The notes under the pieces: model-generated
The model's input: the letters and a program-made list of their open reading frames with translations, nothing else
Databases searched by the model: none
What the model was told of the DNA's origin: nothing
Part shown: positions 1-5,706 of the stretch, in pieces
How positions within the stretch are numbered: the stretch's first letter is position 1
Layout: every line of letters starts with the position of its first letter
Translations under genes and position numbers: made by a program
From: an uncultured Eubacteriales bacterium
GTDB lineage: Bacteria; Bacillota; Clostridia; Oscillospirales; Oscillospiraceae
DNA: 8,216 bases
Assembly (NCBI GenBank): GCA_900321335.1
Contig: ONVR01000234.1
Location: 1 to 8,216 of the forward strand
Direction: 5' to 3'

Positions 1-1765
1 CAAAGTGTTCTATATTCTCCCGGAAAGCGACGTGGACCGGCGTGTCTTTATATCTGTATATACCTGTATTGCCGATCGCATTATAGGCGGGAAGCTCAGG
101 CTCGATCACGCGGAATTTCCCGTATAAATCTTCCAGCCAGTCTTCCGCTGTTTCATGCCCCTCGGTAAACGCGTCATACAGCCCGATGTTTGCCGCGATC
201 TGTTTCAGCCATTCATACTCCGGACGGCTTTCGTACATCGGTTCCACAACGCGATGACTGAAGGCCATGATATTCCCGTTCATTACAGTGGGGAAATTAT
301 TCTCCTCAAGAAAAGATGTGCAGGGGAGAAGCAGATCGGCATAGCGGGCGCTTGGCGTCATAAACACATCGCTGACAACAATAAATTCGATTTTGCTTTC
401 ATCTTCCAGTACCGCGCGGCTCCTGTTTACATCGCTGTGCTGATTGATCAGGCAGTTGCCGCCGAGATTCAGGATCATCTTAATATTCTGATCCAGACGG
501 GCGTTTATGCCTTCCGGATACCGCTGCTGATTCTTGCGCATCCGCATATCGCAGCCAAGATAGCGCAGTCCGTCCTGGATTGTCAGGTCGGTGCCGTGAT
601 CTGCCGCTTCGCACCACAAAAAACTGGGTATGGAGAAGGGGAAGGGGTTTGGCGGAATCGGAAGCGCTGGCTGCGCATGCCGGTTCCATACGGGGACACC
701 GGCAGCTGACCCTCCGGGGATACCGATACTGCCGAGAAGCGCGCACAGCGCAATTGCGCCCCGGACGGCCTGCTCCCCGTTGGCGTGCCGCTGGGGGCCC
801 CAGCCCTGGATAATATTGCAGGGCTTTGCCTCCCACATGCGTCCGGCCAATTCCCGTATCCTTTCTGCCGGCAGACCGGTAACGGATGCGCCCCATTCAG
901 GCGTTTTGGCGATTCCGTCTTTCTTCCCGGATAAATAAGCAAAATAGCATTCATCTTCGGGAACTCCGGCGGGAAGGGATTCCGGCGTAAACCCCTGGCA
1001 ATATGTTTCAATAAAATGACTGTCATACCTTCCGGTTGAAAAGAGTTCATACGCGATGGCATCCGCCAGGGCGGCATCTGTGTCAGGCCTTACAGGATAC
1101 CAGTCACAGTCAAGCTCCTTGCATGTCTTATTCTTCCTGGGATCGATGGAAATAAAATCGATCCCGGCAGCTTTCGCCCTGCGGAGATAAAACATGGTGG
1201 CATTCCCGAATTTGGTTTCTGCAGGATTATGTCCCCACAAAACGATCAGGGACGAATTGAGCCAGTCTTCGGGGCTGTTTCCCGTCAAAAAATCTCCGTA
1301 TACATAAGGAACAATACCTTCCGAGCAGGCGCAGCTGTAGGAGTTGTAATAATCGAGAAAACCGCCGTCCAACGCAAGCAGCCGCTTTGCAAACTGACGT
1401 CCGGAGAGGGCGCCGCATTCAGCGGTGGCGTGCATGACGTGTCTGGAGCCGGGACCGTAAGTATCCCGGATCCGGATCCATTCTCTTGTGATCCACGCGA
1501 TGGCCTCATCCCACGAAATACGCACAAATTCGCCGGGGCCTCGTTTTCCGACGCGTTTCATCGGATACTGGAGACGCCGGTCACTGAGATATGTCGTATG
1601 ATAGTTGATTCCCCGGGGGCAAGCTGCGAACACAACGTCACCGTTGGCTTCTTCTTTTGTCTCAGTTGTAATCTTGACCACTTTGCCGTCTTTGACATGG
1701 CATTTAATAAGACATAACGACGCGCAGTTATTGCAGCCGGCAGTCTGGATGATTGATTCTTCCAT
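1..1765 (-). CDS. DmsA-like molybdopterin oxidoreductase, catalytic subunit (N-terminal 588 residues, runs off left edge)
   Basis: This is an open frame from ATG 1765 to the window edge with no in-frame stop; GGAGAG lies 9 bases before the ATG. It is a member of the DMSO reductase family, which uses Mo- or W-bis-pterin guanine dinucleotide to move oxygen atoms or electrons on small substrates. C11-x2-C14-x3-C18 and C49 form the N-terminal [4Fe-4S] site. YPMKRVGKRG (67-76), RISWDEA, WGPQRHANGE and KTPEWG blocks match DmsA/YnfE rather than formate dehydrogenase. Aligned by eye with remembered DmsA, the Mo ligand would be Ser144 in YYNSYSCACSEG, so no selenocysteine is expected. There is no twin-arginine signal, so it is probably cytoplasmic, unlike DmsA. 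The C-terminal dinucleotide-binding domain lies outside the window. It shares strand with the regulator and catabolic genes but is separated from them by 215 bp, so it may have its own promoter. The substrate is unknown. Confidence 0.92.
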   Translation of the reverse strand, partial: MEESIIQTAGCNNCASLCLIKCHVKDGKVVKITTETKEEANGDVVFAACPRGINYHTTYLSDRRLQYPMKRVGKRGPGEFVRISWDEAIAWITREWIRIRDTYGPGSRHVMHATAECGALSGRQFAKRLLALDGGFLDYYNSYSCACSEGIVPYVYGDFLTGNSPEDWLNSSLIVLWGHNPAETKFGNATMFYLRRAKAAGIDFISIDPRKNKTCKELDCDWYPVRPDTDAALADAIAYELFSTGRYDSHFIETYCQGFTPESLPAGVPEDECYFAYLSGKKDGIAKTPEWGASVTGLPAERIRELAGRMWEAKPCNIIQGWGPQRHANGEQAVRGAIALCALLGSIGIPGGSAAGVPVWNRHAQPALPIPPNPFPFSIPSFLWCEAADHGTDLTIQDGLRYLGCDMRMRKNQQRYPEGINARLDQNIKMILNLGGNCLINQHSDVNRSRAVLEDESKIEFIVVSDVFMTPSARYADLLLPCTSFLEENNFPTVMNGNIMAFSHRVVEPMYESRPEYEWLKQIAANIGLYDAFTEGHETAEDWLEDLYGKFRVIEPELPAYNAIGNTGIYRYKDTPVHVAFRENIEHF

Positions 1766-1852
1766 GGCGATTCTCTCCTTTCGGGACAACCTATAGGTCG
1801 GGGCTTTGGCCAGACGGCAGCCTGAAATTATTTGAACTTTTCTGAAAAAAAC

Positions 1853-1881
1853 TTGACAAAAGCGAATTCAGAAGCTATAAT
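1853..1881 (+). promoter_or_regulatory. Orphan consensus sigma-A promoter pointing into the gntR 3' end
   Basis: TTGACA (1853-1858) and TATAAT (1876-1881) are separated by exactly 17 bp on the plus strand. The predicted start is near 1888. Both annotated neighbours are on the minus strand, so this promoter transcribes no annotated gene and would make RNA antisense to the regulator gene. A purine-rich ribosome binding site and a short reading frame follow it (1934-1996). Confidence 0.7.
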
Positions 1882-1906
1882 CCCACTTATACGGTAGGAA
1901 AGTAGT

Positions 1907-1935
1907 ATTATAGATTTTCAGAAAGAGGGGGGCAT
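1907..1935 (-). promoter_or_regulatory. Possible promoter for the molybdoenzyme gene
   Basis: A TATAAT box lies on the minus strand at 1912-1907, but the hexamer 17 bp upstream (1935-1930, ATGCCC) matches only three of six positions of TTGACA. The -10 overlaps TAGTATTATAG (1903-1913), which matches 8 of 11 bases of the operator palindrome found upstream of the dehydratase gene. This is weak. The molybdoenzyme could instead be read through from the regulator gene. Confidence 0.25.
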
Positions 1936-1996
1936 GTGTATGCTCGTGTTTCAGAGGATCGTCCGGCGTATGTTTTCCGGCTACAGATCCGAATAA
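1934..1996 (+). CDS. Possible 18-20 residue small ORF behind the orphan promoter
   Basis: The frame opens at ATG 1934 or ATG 1940 and stops at TAA 1994-1996, giving (MC)MLVFQRIVRRMFSGYRSE. The run of six G at 1927-1932 followed by C sits 7 bases before ATG 1940, almost the same spacing as the GGGGGGC ahead of the second permease start at 6685, so the 18-residue form from 1940 is favoured. It is basic and moderately hydrophobic, with no recognisable family. The last 16 bases overlap the end of the regulator gene on the opposite strand. It could be a real small protein, a leader, the stub of a lost gene, or chance. The support is the promoter and binding-site context, not conservation. Confidence 0.3.
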   Translation: MCMLVFQRIVRRMFSGYRSE

Positions 1997-2703
1997 GAGA
2001 ATGGCGCCGCATTTGAAGCCATGTGCTGGATGATTGCTTTTGCAACATCAAACTTACCGGCAACTATATAATCCAGAATCTTCTGGTGGTTTTTGACGGC
2101 GTCATCGTAATACATGGTCGGCTCCGACGGTTCCTCCATTCCGGCAATTGTATAATGCTCGTCGAAATATTTGATCAGCGTAGAGTAGATAAGCTCGTAT
2201 GCAAAGATAAACATACCGTTTTCCGTCATTTTGCAAAGCGTGAGGTGAAAATTATAGTCTTCCTTTGCAAAAGCGTGCTTGTCGAGCGCTTTTCCCGCTT
2301 TCTCCATGCGGTTGATGCAGTTTTGCAGCTCGCGGACATACTTGGACAGAATCGGCTTTTGAGCGATCAGATCAATTGTTGCCGATTCGATCGTCACGCG
2401 GTATACCGAGATATCACTGTGAGAAATGTTGGAAAACATCACTCCGGAAACGCTCTGGATCAGGCTGAAGAAATTGAACTTGGAGACATATGTACCTCCG
2501 CCGCTGCGGGTTTCCACCAGGCCCAGCGCAGAAAGCTTCTGCAGAACGGCACGGATGGTGACACGACTGACGCCGTATTCTTCGGCGAGATCATTCTCTG
2601 CCGGGAGACGGTCGCCGGGATCCCAGTAGTGTTTTTCAATTTTATCCAGCAGTGCATTGTAAATAGCGTCAGCAGAGGATACTTTCTTCACAGTCTTTGA
2701 CAT
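1981..2703 (-). CDS. GntR family regulator, FadR/FCD subfamily
   Basis: This 240-residue protein has the usual length for the FadR subfamily. Residues 10-77 form a winged helix-turn-helix: LPAENDLAEEYGVSR (33-47) leads into the recognition helix, and GLVETRSGGGTYV (61-73) forms the wing. The rest is an all-helical FCD effector domain with D149, H153, H206 and H227 in the pattern of its metal/ligand site (DxxxH, NHxxIL, xxQH). Such proteins usually repress catabolic genes and release DNA when an organic acid binds. The start is ATG 2703 with a weak GAGG site about 10 bases upstream, 46 bp after the DUF169 gene, so it is probably cotranscribed. The FadR-type palindromes at 5409-5419 and 5630-5640 are the likely targets (inference). 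An oddly placed promoter faces its 3' end. Confidence 0.94.
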   Translation of the reverse strand: MSKTVKKVSSADAIYNALLDKIEKHYWDPGDRLPAENDLAEEYGVSRVTIRAVLQKLSALGLVETRSGGGTYVSKFNFFSLIQSVSGVMFSNISHSDISVYRVTIESATIDLIAQKPILSKYVRELQNCINRMEKAGKALDKHAFAKEDYNFHLTLCKMTENGMFIFAYELIYSTLIKYFDEHYTIAGMEEPSEPTMYYDDAVKNHQKILDYIVAGKFDVAKAIIQHMASNAAPFSYSDL

Positions 2704-2749
2704 TTAACGTGCCCTCACTCTAATTAGATTCCGGATAATAAAAACAAGC

Positions 2750-3547
2750 TCAGAAAGTCATGTCCTTTCCTGCGTCCAGACCCCATGCAGTAAACATTTC
2801 GTTATAGAACGGGGGACGGGGAAAATCAAATTCCATGCAGATATGAGCCTTCCTGTAAGCGCTGAAAGGCGTATCAATCGCCACCATGCCCTCATAGAGT
2901 TCGTTGAGCCTGTTAAACGGCAGGCAGAGGATGATCTCATTGCTCGTGCTCATGGCGCGCTCCTGCTCACCGGGGTCGGGAATGGCAACGGTATACTCAC
3001 CTGTCAGCATGGATTTGACGATGGTGTAGATGCAGGAGTCAAGGGCTTCAAATTCGACCTTAAGCATCTTGCCGGTCTGATTCTTGATGGCTCGGAACAG
3101 CGTACGGAGCTGGAAGTTGTTGTCACAGTTGATCAGAATGACATCCGGCTCATAGTCAACGCTTTCGGCAGGGCCGACGAGTGTTCCTGTGTATTTATCA
3201 GGCGGGAGCATGGGGAACTCGTTAAAGAATTCTGCCGCCTTGTCCATGTCTTTGATGCCAAGCGCGGGCAGCAGTGCGTCGTAGGCTTTGGTTCCCGGGC
3301 TGCAGTCAACCAGTCCGAATCCAACGAGAGATGCCCAGCACCAGTGGTCCTTTTTATCCATATAAACGGTCATGCCGTCGCGTTTGGCCAGCGCCTGCGC
3401 CTGACAGTACGCCATATGGCCGATTTTTTCCGCCCGAACAGCATAGGCAGGGATCTCATCTTCCGGCGTTGTCATTTTAACTGCCTGGGGATGCAGGTTG
3501 AGCTGAAGCTTTTCCGCAATATCGATTACTTTTTCATTCCAGGTCAT
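2750..3547 (-). CDS. DUF169 family protein
   Basis: The 265-residue protein resembles the DUF169 (COG2043) family, whose biochemical role is not established. Family-like features are the N-terminal LNLHPQAVKM stretch, AYCQAQALAKR with Cys48, DHWCWASLVGFGL with Cys70, ILINCDNNFQLR with Cys141, EALDSC with Cys172, and a late CLPFNRLNEL segment with Cys208. There are seven cysteines (48, 70, 82, 141, 172, 208, 237), which could suit cluster or metal binding, though this is inference. There is no signal peptide or membrane segment, so it is cytoplasmic. Its ATG (3547-3545) overlaps the TGA of the upstream gene as ATGA, a strong sign of translational coupling with the C_GCAxxG_C_C protein and so of a shared function. 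Confidence 0.82.
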   Translation of the reverse strand: MTWNEKVIDIAEKLQLNLHPQAVKMTTPEDEIPAYAVRAEKIGHMAYCQAQALAKRDGMTVYMDKKDHWCWASLVGFGLVDCSPGTKAYDALLPALGIKDMDKAAEFFNEFPMLPPDKYTGTLVGPAESVDYEPDVILINCDNNFQLRTLFRAIKNQTGKMLKVEFEALDSCIYTIVKSMLTGEYTVAIPDPGEQERAMSTSNEIILCLPFNRLNELYEGMVAIDTPFSAYRKAHICMEFDFPRPPFYNEMFTAWGLDAGKDMTF

Positions 3548-4062
3548 TGTTTGTCTTCCCCTTCCAGAATCATTTCAGCGGCCAGGCGGGCTGCGGCGGC
3601 CACAACGGTACCGCAGCGCTCAACATGGCCTTCGAGTTCAAAAAACGCCTGCTGGCCTTCCGGCGTATCCAGCTGATAAGCCTTGCCGAAAAGCTTCTTG
3701 TGGATCTCGGGACACAGAACTGTGCCGAACTGCGCTTTAAAGCGATCGCGGAATTCCGAGAACCTGGGAGCCGTGGTCGCTCCGAAAACATCGTCGTCAG
3801 GCGCGGCCCGTTCCTGGGCGATGGAGGCGTTATACTTCAGTCCGACGGCGAGCAGGCCGGCACAGTAAGCGCCGCAGGACCCGCTGGCGGACCCGGTGCC
3901 GCCGCAGAGAGAAGCGGAGGCGGTTACAAGACATTCCGGTATGAAGTCGAAGACTTCGGCAAGACCGGCCAGCGTGCTCCTGGAGCAGACATCGTCCCGG
4001 CACTGGAGTTCATACGCGGCCTTCGCCGCTTTTTCGATGCGTTCCTGTTTTTCCTTATCCAT
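3544..4062 (-). CDS. C_GCAxxG_C_C family putative redox protein
   Basis: This 172-residue protein fits the C_GCAxxG_C_C family of small, presumed redox-active or metal-binding proteins. An N-terminal helix ends in CRDDVCSRSTLAGLAE (Cys21, Cys26), then SLCGGTGSASGSCGAYCAG carries Cys53, Cys63 and Cys67, and single cysteines follow at 117 (VLCPEI) and 150 (ERCGTV), giving the family's spaced Cys pattern. The ATG at 4062 is chosen because GGGTGAG lies 7 bases before it; the in-frame GTG at 4074 would have its purine run touching the start codon. It lies 64 bp after the dehydratase gene and overlaps DUF169 by 4 bp. A perfect 18-bp palindrome and a possible internal promoter sit just upstream. Its partner and substrate are unknown, and other family members often neighbour redox enzymes. 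Confidence 0.8.
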   Translation of the reverse strand: MDKEKQERIEKAAKAAYELQCRDDVCSRSTLAGLAEVFDFIPECLVTASASLCGGTGSASGSCGAYCAGLLAVGLKYNASIAQERAAPDDDVFGATTAPRFSEFRDRFKAQFGTVLCPEIHKKLFGKAYQLDTPEGQQAFFELEGHVERCGTVVAAAARLAAEMILEGEDKQ

Positions 4063-4082
4063 AACAAATCTCACCCTTTACG

Positions 4083-4100
4083 ATTACAGGATCCTGTAAT
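4083..4100. promoter_or_regulatory. Perfect 18-bp palindrome, possible operator or mRNA hairpin
   Basis: ATTACAGGATCCTGTAAT is self-complementary over 18 bases. It contains the operator half-sites TACAG and CTGTA found at 5409-5419 and 5630-5640, but in everted order around GATC. As RNA it could fold a 7-bp stem with a GATC loop about 20 bases ahead of the C_GCAxxG start codon. It may be a variant site for the GntR protein or an mRNA processing or stability element; the sequence does not decide. Confidence 0.45.
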
Positions 4101-4108
4101 TCATTCTG

Positions 4109-4137
4109 ATTATATCAATTAATATGTCAGTTTTCCA
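4109..4137 (-). promoter_or_regulatory. Possible internal promoter for the C_GCAxxG-DUF169-gntR genes
   Basis: On the minus strand a perfect TATAAT (4114-4109) lies 17 bp from TGGAAA (4137-4132), a 4/6 match to the -35 box located inside the end of the dehydratase gene. The 18-bp palindrome begins 8 bp after the -10, close to the spacing of operators to the two strong promoters of the divergent region. If active it would start near 4102 and let the regulator be made separately from the dehydratase. Confidence 0.4.
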
Positions 4138-5308
4138 CTGTTATTTTCGTGGCGTTGGAAATTGCCTCATCCGTCCACTCGTTTCCGATACCGGGGATTT
4201 CGGGGGCTGAGATCGTACCGTTTACCGGCTGATAATCGTATTTGCAGAGCTCCCTGTTATATGCGTGCAAAAAGCAGAGATGGTGCTCGTGAATGATGAA
4301 GTTCGGAAGCGCCGTTTCCAGCTGAACAGCCGCGACGGAGCTGAGGGGAGAACCGCAGGCGTGGGCCTGGACCGCCACATCATAGGTATGGGCCACATCA
4401 CAGATTTTTTTCGCTTCCGTAAATCCGCCGCATGTCCCGATATCCGGCTGCGCCACCTGAAGAGCGGAGGCTTCAAAATACGGCATATACTGCCAGCGGG
4501 AGAAGATCCGCTCGCCGTTGGCAACGGGAATGTTTATATTCTCGCAGATATACTTTGATGTTTTGGCAGACGGTGTATTGGGCTCTTCAAAGAAGAAGAT
4601 GTTGTAGGGCTCTGCCGCATTGGCCAGCTGGATTGCGGACATGGCGTCCAGATTGGAGTGGTTTTCAATAATGATATCTACATCATCCCCGACGGCTTTG
4701 CGTACGGCTTCGAGCCGATCGATGGCAACACGAAGCGTCCTGGGATCCATCTTGGCGCGTTTGCGGTCGCGGTCGAAGACCCCGCCGTTTTCATCAAATA
4801 CGTAAAAGTCGATTTTTACAGCGTCGTATCCGTCTGCTTCGACACACTTTTTTGCGATCTCGGCATACTGTTCCGGCTTCCAGAGCATTTCATGCTTCGG
4901 ACCGAATCCCTGCTGGATCTGACTGGCATAACAGCGCAGAACGGGATTGCGTTTGCCACCAAGCAGTTTATAAAGAGGAACGCCGAATGTTTTTGCACGG
5001 ATATCCCAGACGGCCATATCGATGGCGGAGATGCCGGCAAATACAACAGGACCGCCGGCCATGCCCCAGAAGGTTTCCTTGTGCATTTTATCCCAGATCA
5101 CTTCATTGTCCAAAGGATCCATTCCGATTACAAGCTGGGCAAGATCGCGGATCATGCCGAACGCAGCGTGATAACCGACACCGTAGGACAACGCCGCCTC
5201 TCCGTCACCATATATACCTTCATCTGTGTAAATGCGGCATCCGATAGGGTGGAAGAACGGAACAGTGTGACAGTGAAACTCGAGAACCTCTACCTTTGTT
5301 ATTTTCAT
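4127..5308 (-). CDS. Enolase-superfamily (mandelate racemase/muconate lactonizing) enzyme, galactonate dehydratase-like
   Basis: The 393-residue protein has the normal length for the superfamily, which abstracts the proton alpha to a carboxylate using a Mg2+ site. Residues 1 to about 125 form the capping domain, the rest the barrel. Candidate metal ligands are E215 (IIIENH), E241 (FFFEEP) and E266 (NGERIFSR), with H217 and H316 (QAHACGSPLSS) as acid/base residues; E266 to H316 is 50 residues, as in E. coli DgoD. K165 (AVKIDFY) is another catalytic candidate. This pattern suggests an acid-sugar dehydratase, but the substrate is not determined, and a Glu in place of the usual first Asp ligand is notable. 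ATG 5308 has GGAGGC 6 bases upstream. The longer frame opening at 5458 starts inside the promoter -35 box and cannot be the true start. It is the first gene of the minus-strand group. Confidence 0.93.
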   Translation of the reverse strand: MKITKVEVLEFHCHTVPFFHPIGCRIYTDEGIYGDGEAALSYGVGYHAAFGMIRDLAQLVIGMDPLDNEVIWDKMHKETFWGMAGGPVVFAGISAIDMAVWDIRAKTFGVPLYKLLGGKRNPVLRCYASQIQQGFGPKHEMLWKPEQYAEIAKKCVEADGYDAVKIDFYVFDENGGVFDRDRKRAKMDPRTLRVAIDRLEAVRKAVGDDVDIIIENHSNLDAMSAIQLANAAEPYNIFFFEEPNTPSAKTSKYICENINIPVANGERIFSRWQYMPYFEASALQVAQPDIGTCGGFTEAKKICDVAHTYDVAVQAHACGSPLSSVAAVQLETALPNFIIHEHHLCFLHAYNRELCKYDYQPVNGTISAPEIPGIGNEWTDEAISNATKITVEN

Positions 5309-5366
5309 ATCAAAGCCTCCAGATACAGAATGGACAATCCGGCTTAAATTGCCGGCAAAGAAATAC

Positions 5367-5377
5367 CTGGAATACAG
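5367..5377. promoter_or_regulatory. Third operator-like palindrome in the dehydratase leader
   Basis: CTGGAATACAG matches the 11-bp operator CTGTAATACAG at 10 of 11 positions and is flanked by C and G that extend the dyad. Its centre is 42 bp from the centre of the 5409-5419 site, four helical turns, so both would face the same side of the DNA. It is probably a secondary GntR site, but without binding data this is inference. Confidence 0.45.
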
Positions 5378-5408
5378 GCGCCGGAAAACATGAAAACGCC
5401 GGCACAAC

Positions 5409-5419
5409 CTGTAATACAG
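5409..5419. promoter_or_regulatory. GntR/FadR-type operator of the dehydratase promoter
   Basis: CTGTAATACAG is a perfect palindrome around its central base and contains the GT-NNN-AC core typical of FadR-subfamily operators. It starts 10 bp after the -10 box of the minus-strand promoter, covering about +4 to +14, where a bound repressor would block initiation or early elongation. The identical 11-mer recurs at 5630-5640. The likely binder is the regulator encoded at 1981-2703. Confidence 0.7.
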
Positions 5420-5429
5420 ATTTTCTCTT

Positions 5430-5458
5430 ATTATAAGAGATGGAGGCGTATATGTCAA
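5430..5458 (-). promoter_or_regulatory. Sigma-A promoter of the dehydratase operon
   Basis: Read on the minus strand, TTGACA (5458-5453) and TATAAT (5435-5430) are separated by 17 bp, a perfect consensus. Transcription would begin near 5423. It diverges from the promoter at 5592-5620, with the two -35 boxes about 133 bp apart. Confidence 0.85.
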
Positions 5459-5591
5459 TACTTTTTCCGATCGATTCAGGCGATCCTGCAGCGTGGAACT
5501 ATCGTGATTATAACAAAAATCACATGCAGCAAGCGCTGAATTCCGTCATAATGTTTAATTTATGGAGATATTTTTTGATGATTCTCACTGA
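5459..5591. other. Core of the divergent intergenic region
   Basis: No gene is supported between the two divergent promoters. The stretch is AT-rich on its right side. It holds one imperfectly placed dyad at 5504-5523, GTGATT and AATCAC separated by 8 bases, which could be a site for another regulator but matches no consensus I can name (it does not have CRP spacing). Confidence 0.4.
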
Positions 5592-5620
5592 TTGACAGAT
5601 CATTGGGCTGGATATATAAT
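5592..5620 (+). promoter_or_regulatory. Sigma-A promoter of the ABC transporter operon
   Basis: TTGACA (5592-5597) and TATAAT (5615-5620) with a 17-bp spacer form a perfect consensus promoter. The predicted start is near 5627, giving an 80-base leader to the first permease. Confidence 0.85.
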
Positions 5621-5629
5621 GAAGAAAAT

Positions 5630-5640
5630 CTGTAATACAG
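5630..5640. promoter_or_regulatory. GntR/FadR-type operator of the ABC transporter promoter
   Basis: A second exact copy of CTGTAATACAG lies 9 bp after the -10 box, and flanking T and A extend the dyad to 13 bp. Its position, about +4 to +14, mirrors the copy at 5409-5419. The two centres are 221 bp apart, close to 21 helical turns, which would allow DNA looping between bound dimers (inference). Confidence 0.7.
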
Positions 5641-5659
5641 AATTTTGAAACCTCAAATC

Positions 5660-5677
5660 CGTTTTCAGATGGAAACG
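5660..5677 (+). other. Small hairpin in the transporter leader, with a cre-like overlap
   Basis: CGTTTTC and GGAAACG can pair as a 7-bp stem (one G-T wobble) around an AGAT loop in the leader of the first permease. Its right arm is part of ATGGAAACGAAT (5669-5680), which fits the first 12 positions of a CcpA cre consensus but not its end. Either is possible, and neither is strong. Confidence 0.25.
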
Positions 5678-5706
5678 AATCACATAAGCAAGGGGGAGGG
5701 CACAGG

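Larger units (their letters stand above)
5309..5429 (-). other. GC-rich leader with inverted CCGGC repeats
   Basis: The untranslated leader of the dehydratase gene is about 115 bases. Four GCCGG/CCGGC blocks (plus-strand 5339-5343, 5351-5355, 5380-5384, 5398-5403) can pair in alternative ways: the first two form a 5-bp stem with a 7-base loop, the last two a 5-bp stem with a 14-base loop. There is no U-tract, so it is not a simple terminator. It does not match a riboswitch I know. It may be only a structured leader. Confidence 0.3.

Noticed and set aside
1300..1380. Possible selenocysteine (in-frame TGA) at the molybdoenzyme active site
   Set aside because: The frame shows no in-frame TGA; the aligned position is serine flanked by ordinary cysteine codons.
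155..1717. Plus-strand open frames of 102-184 codons opposite the molybdoenzyme
   Set aside because: They are shadows of the minus-strand gene, which has continuous family-specific sequence over its whole length; none has a recognisable product.
1766..1980. Rho-independent terminator after gntR
   Set aside because: No GC stem followed by a T-run was found on the minus strand; the T-rich stretch near 1844-1852 lacks a strong preceding stem.
2023..2700. 225-codon plus-strand frame antisense to gntR, downstream of the orphan promoter
   Set aside because: It exactly mirrors the regulator gene and its composition follows from that; no ribosome binding site or family resemblance supports it.
2843..3676. 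277-codon plus-strand frame antisense to DUF169
   Set aside because: Opposite-frame shadow of a well supported gene pair joined by an ATGA overlap.
5504..5523. CRP-like GTGA/TCAC dyad
   Set aside because: The half-sites are separated by 12 bases rather than the 8 between GTGA and TCAC in a CRP site, and the host type suggested does not use that site.
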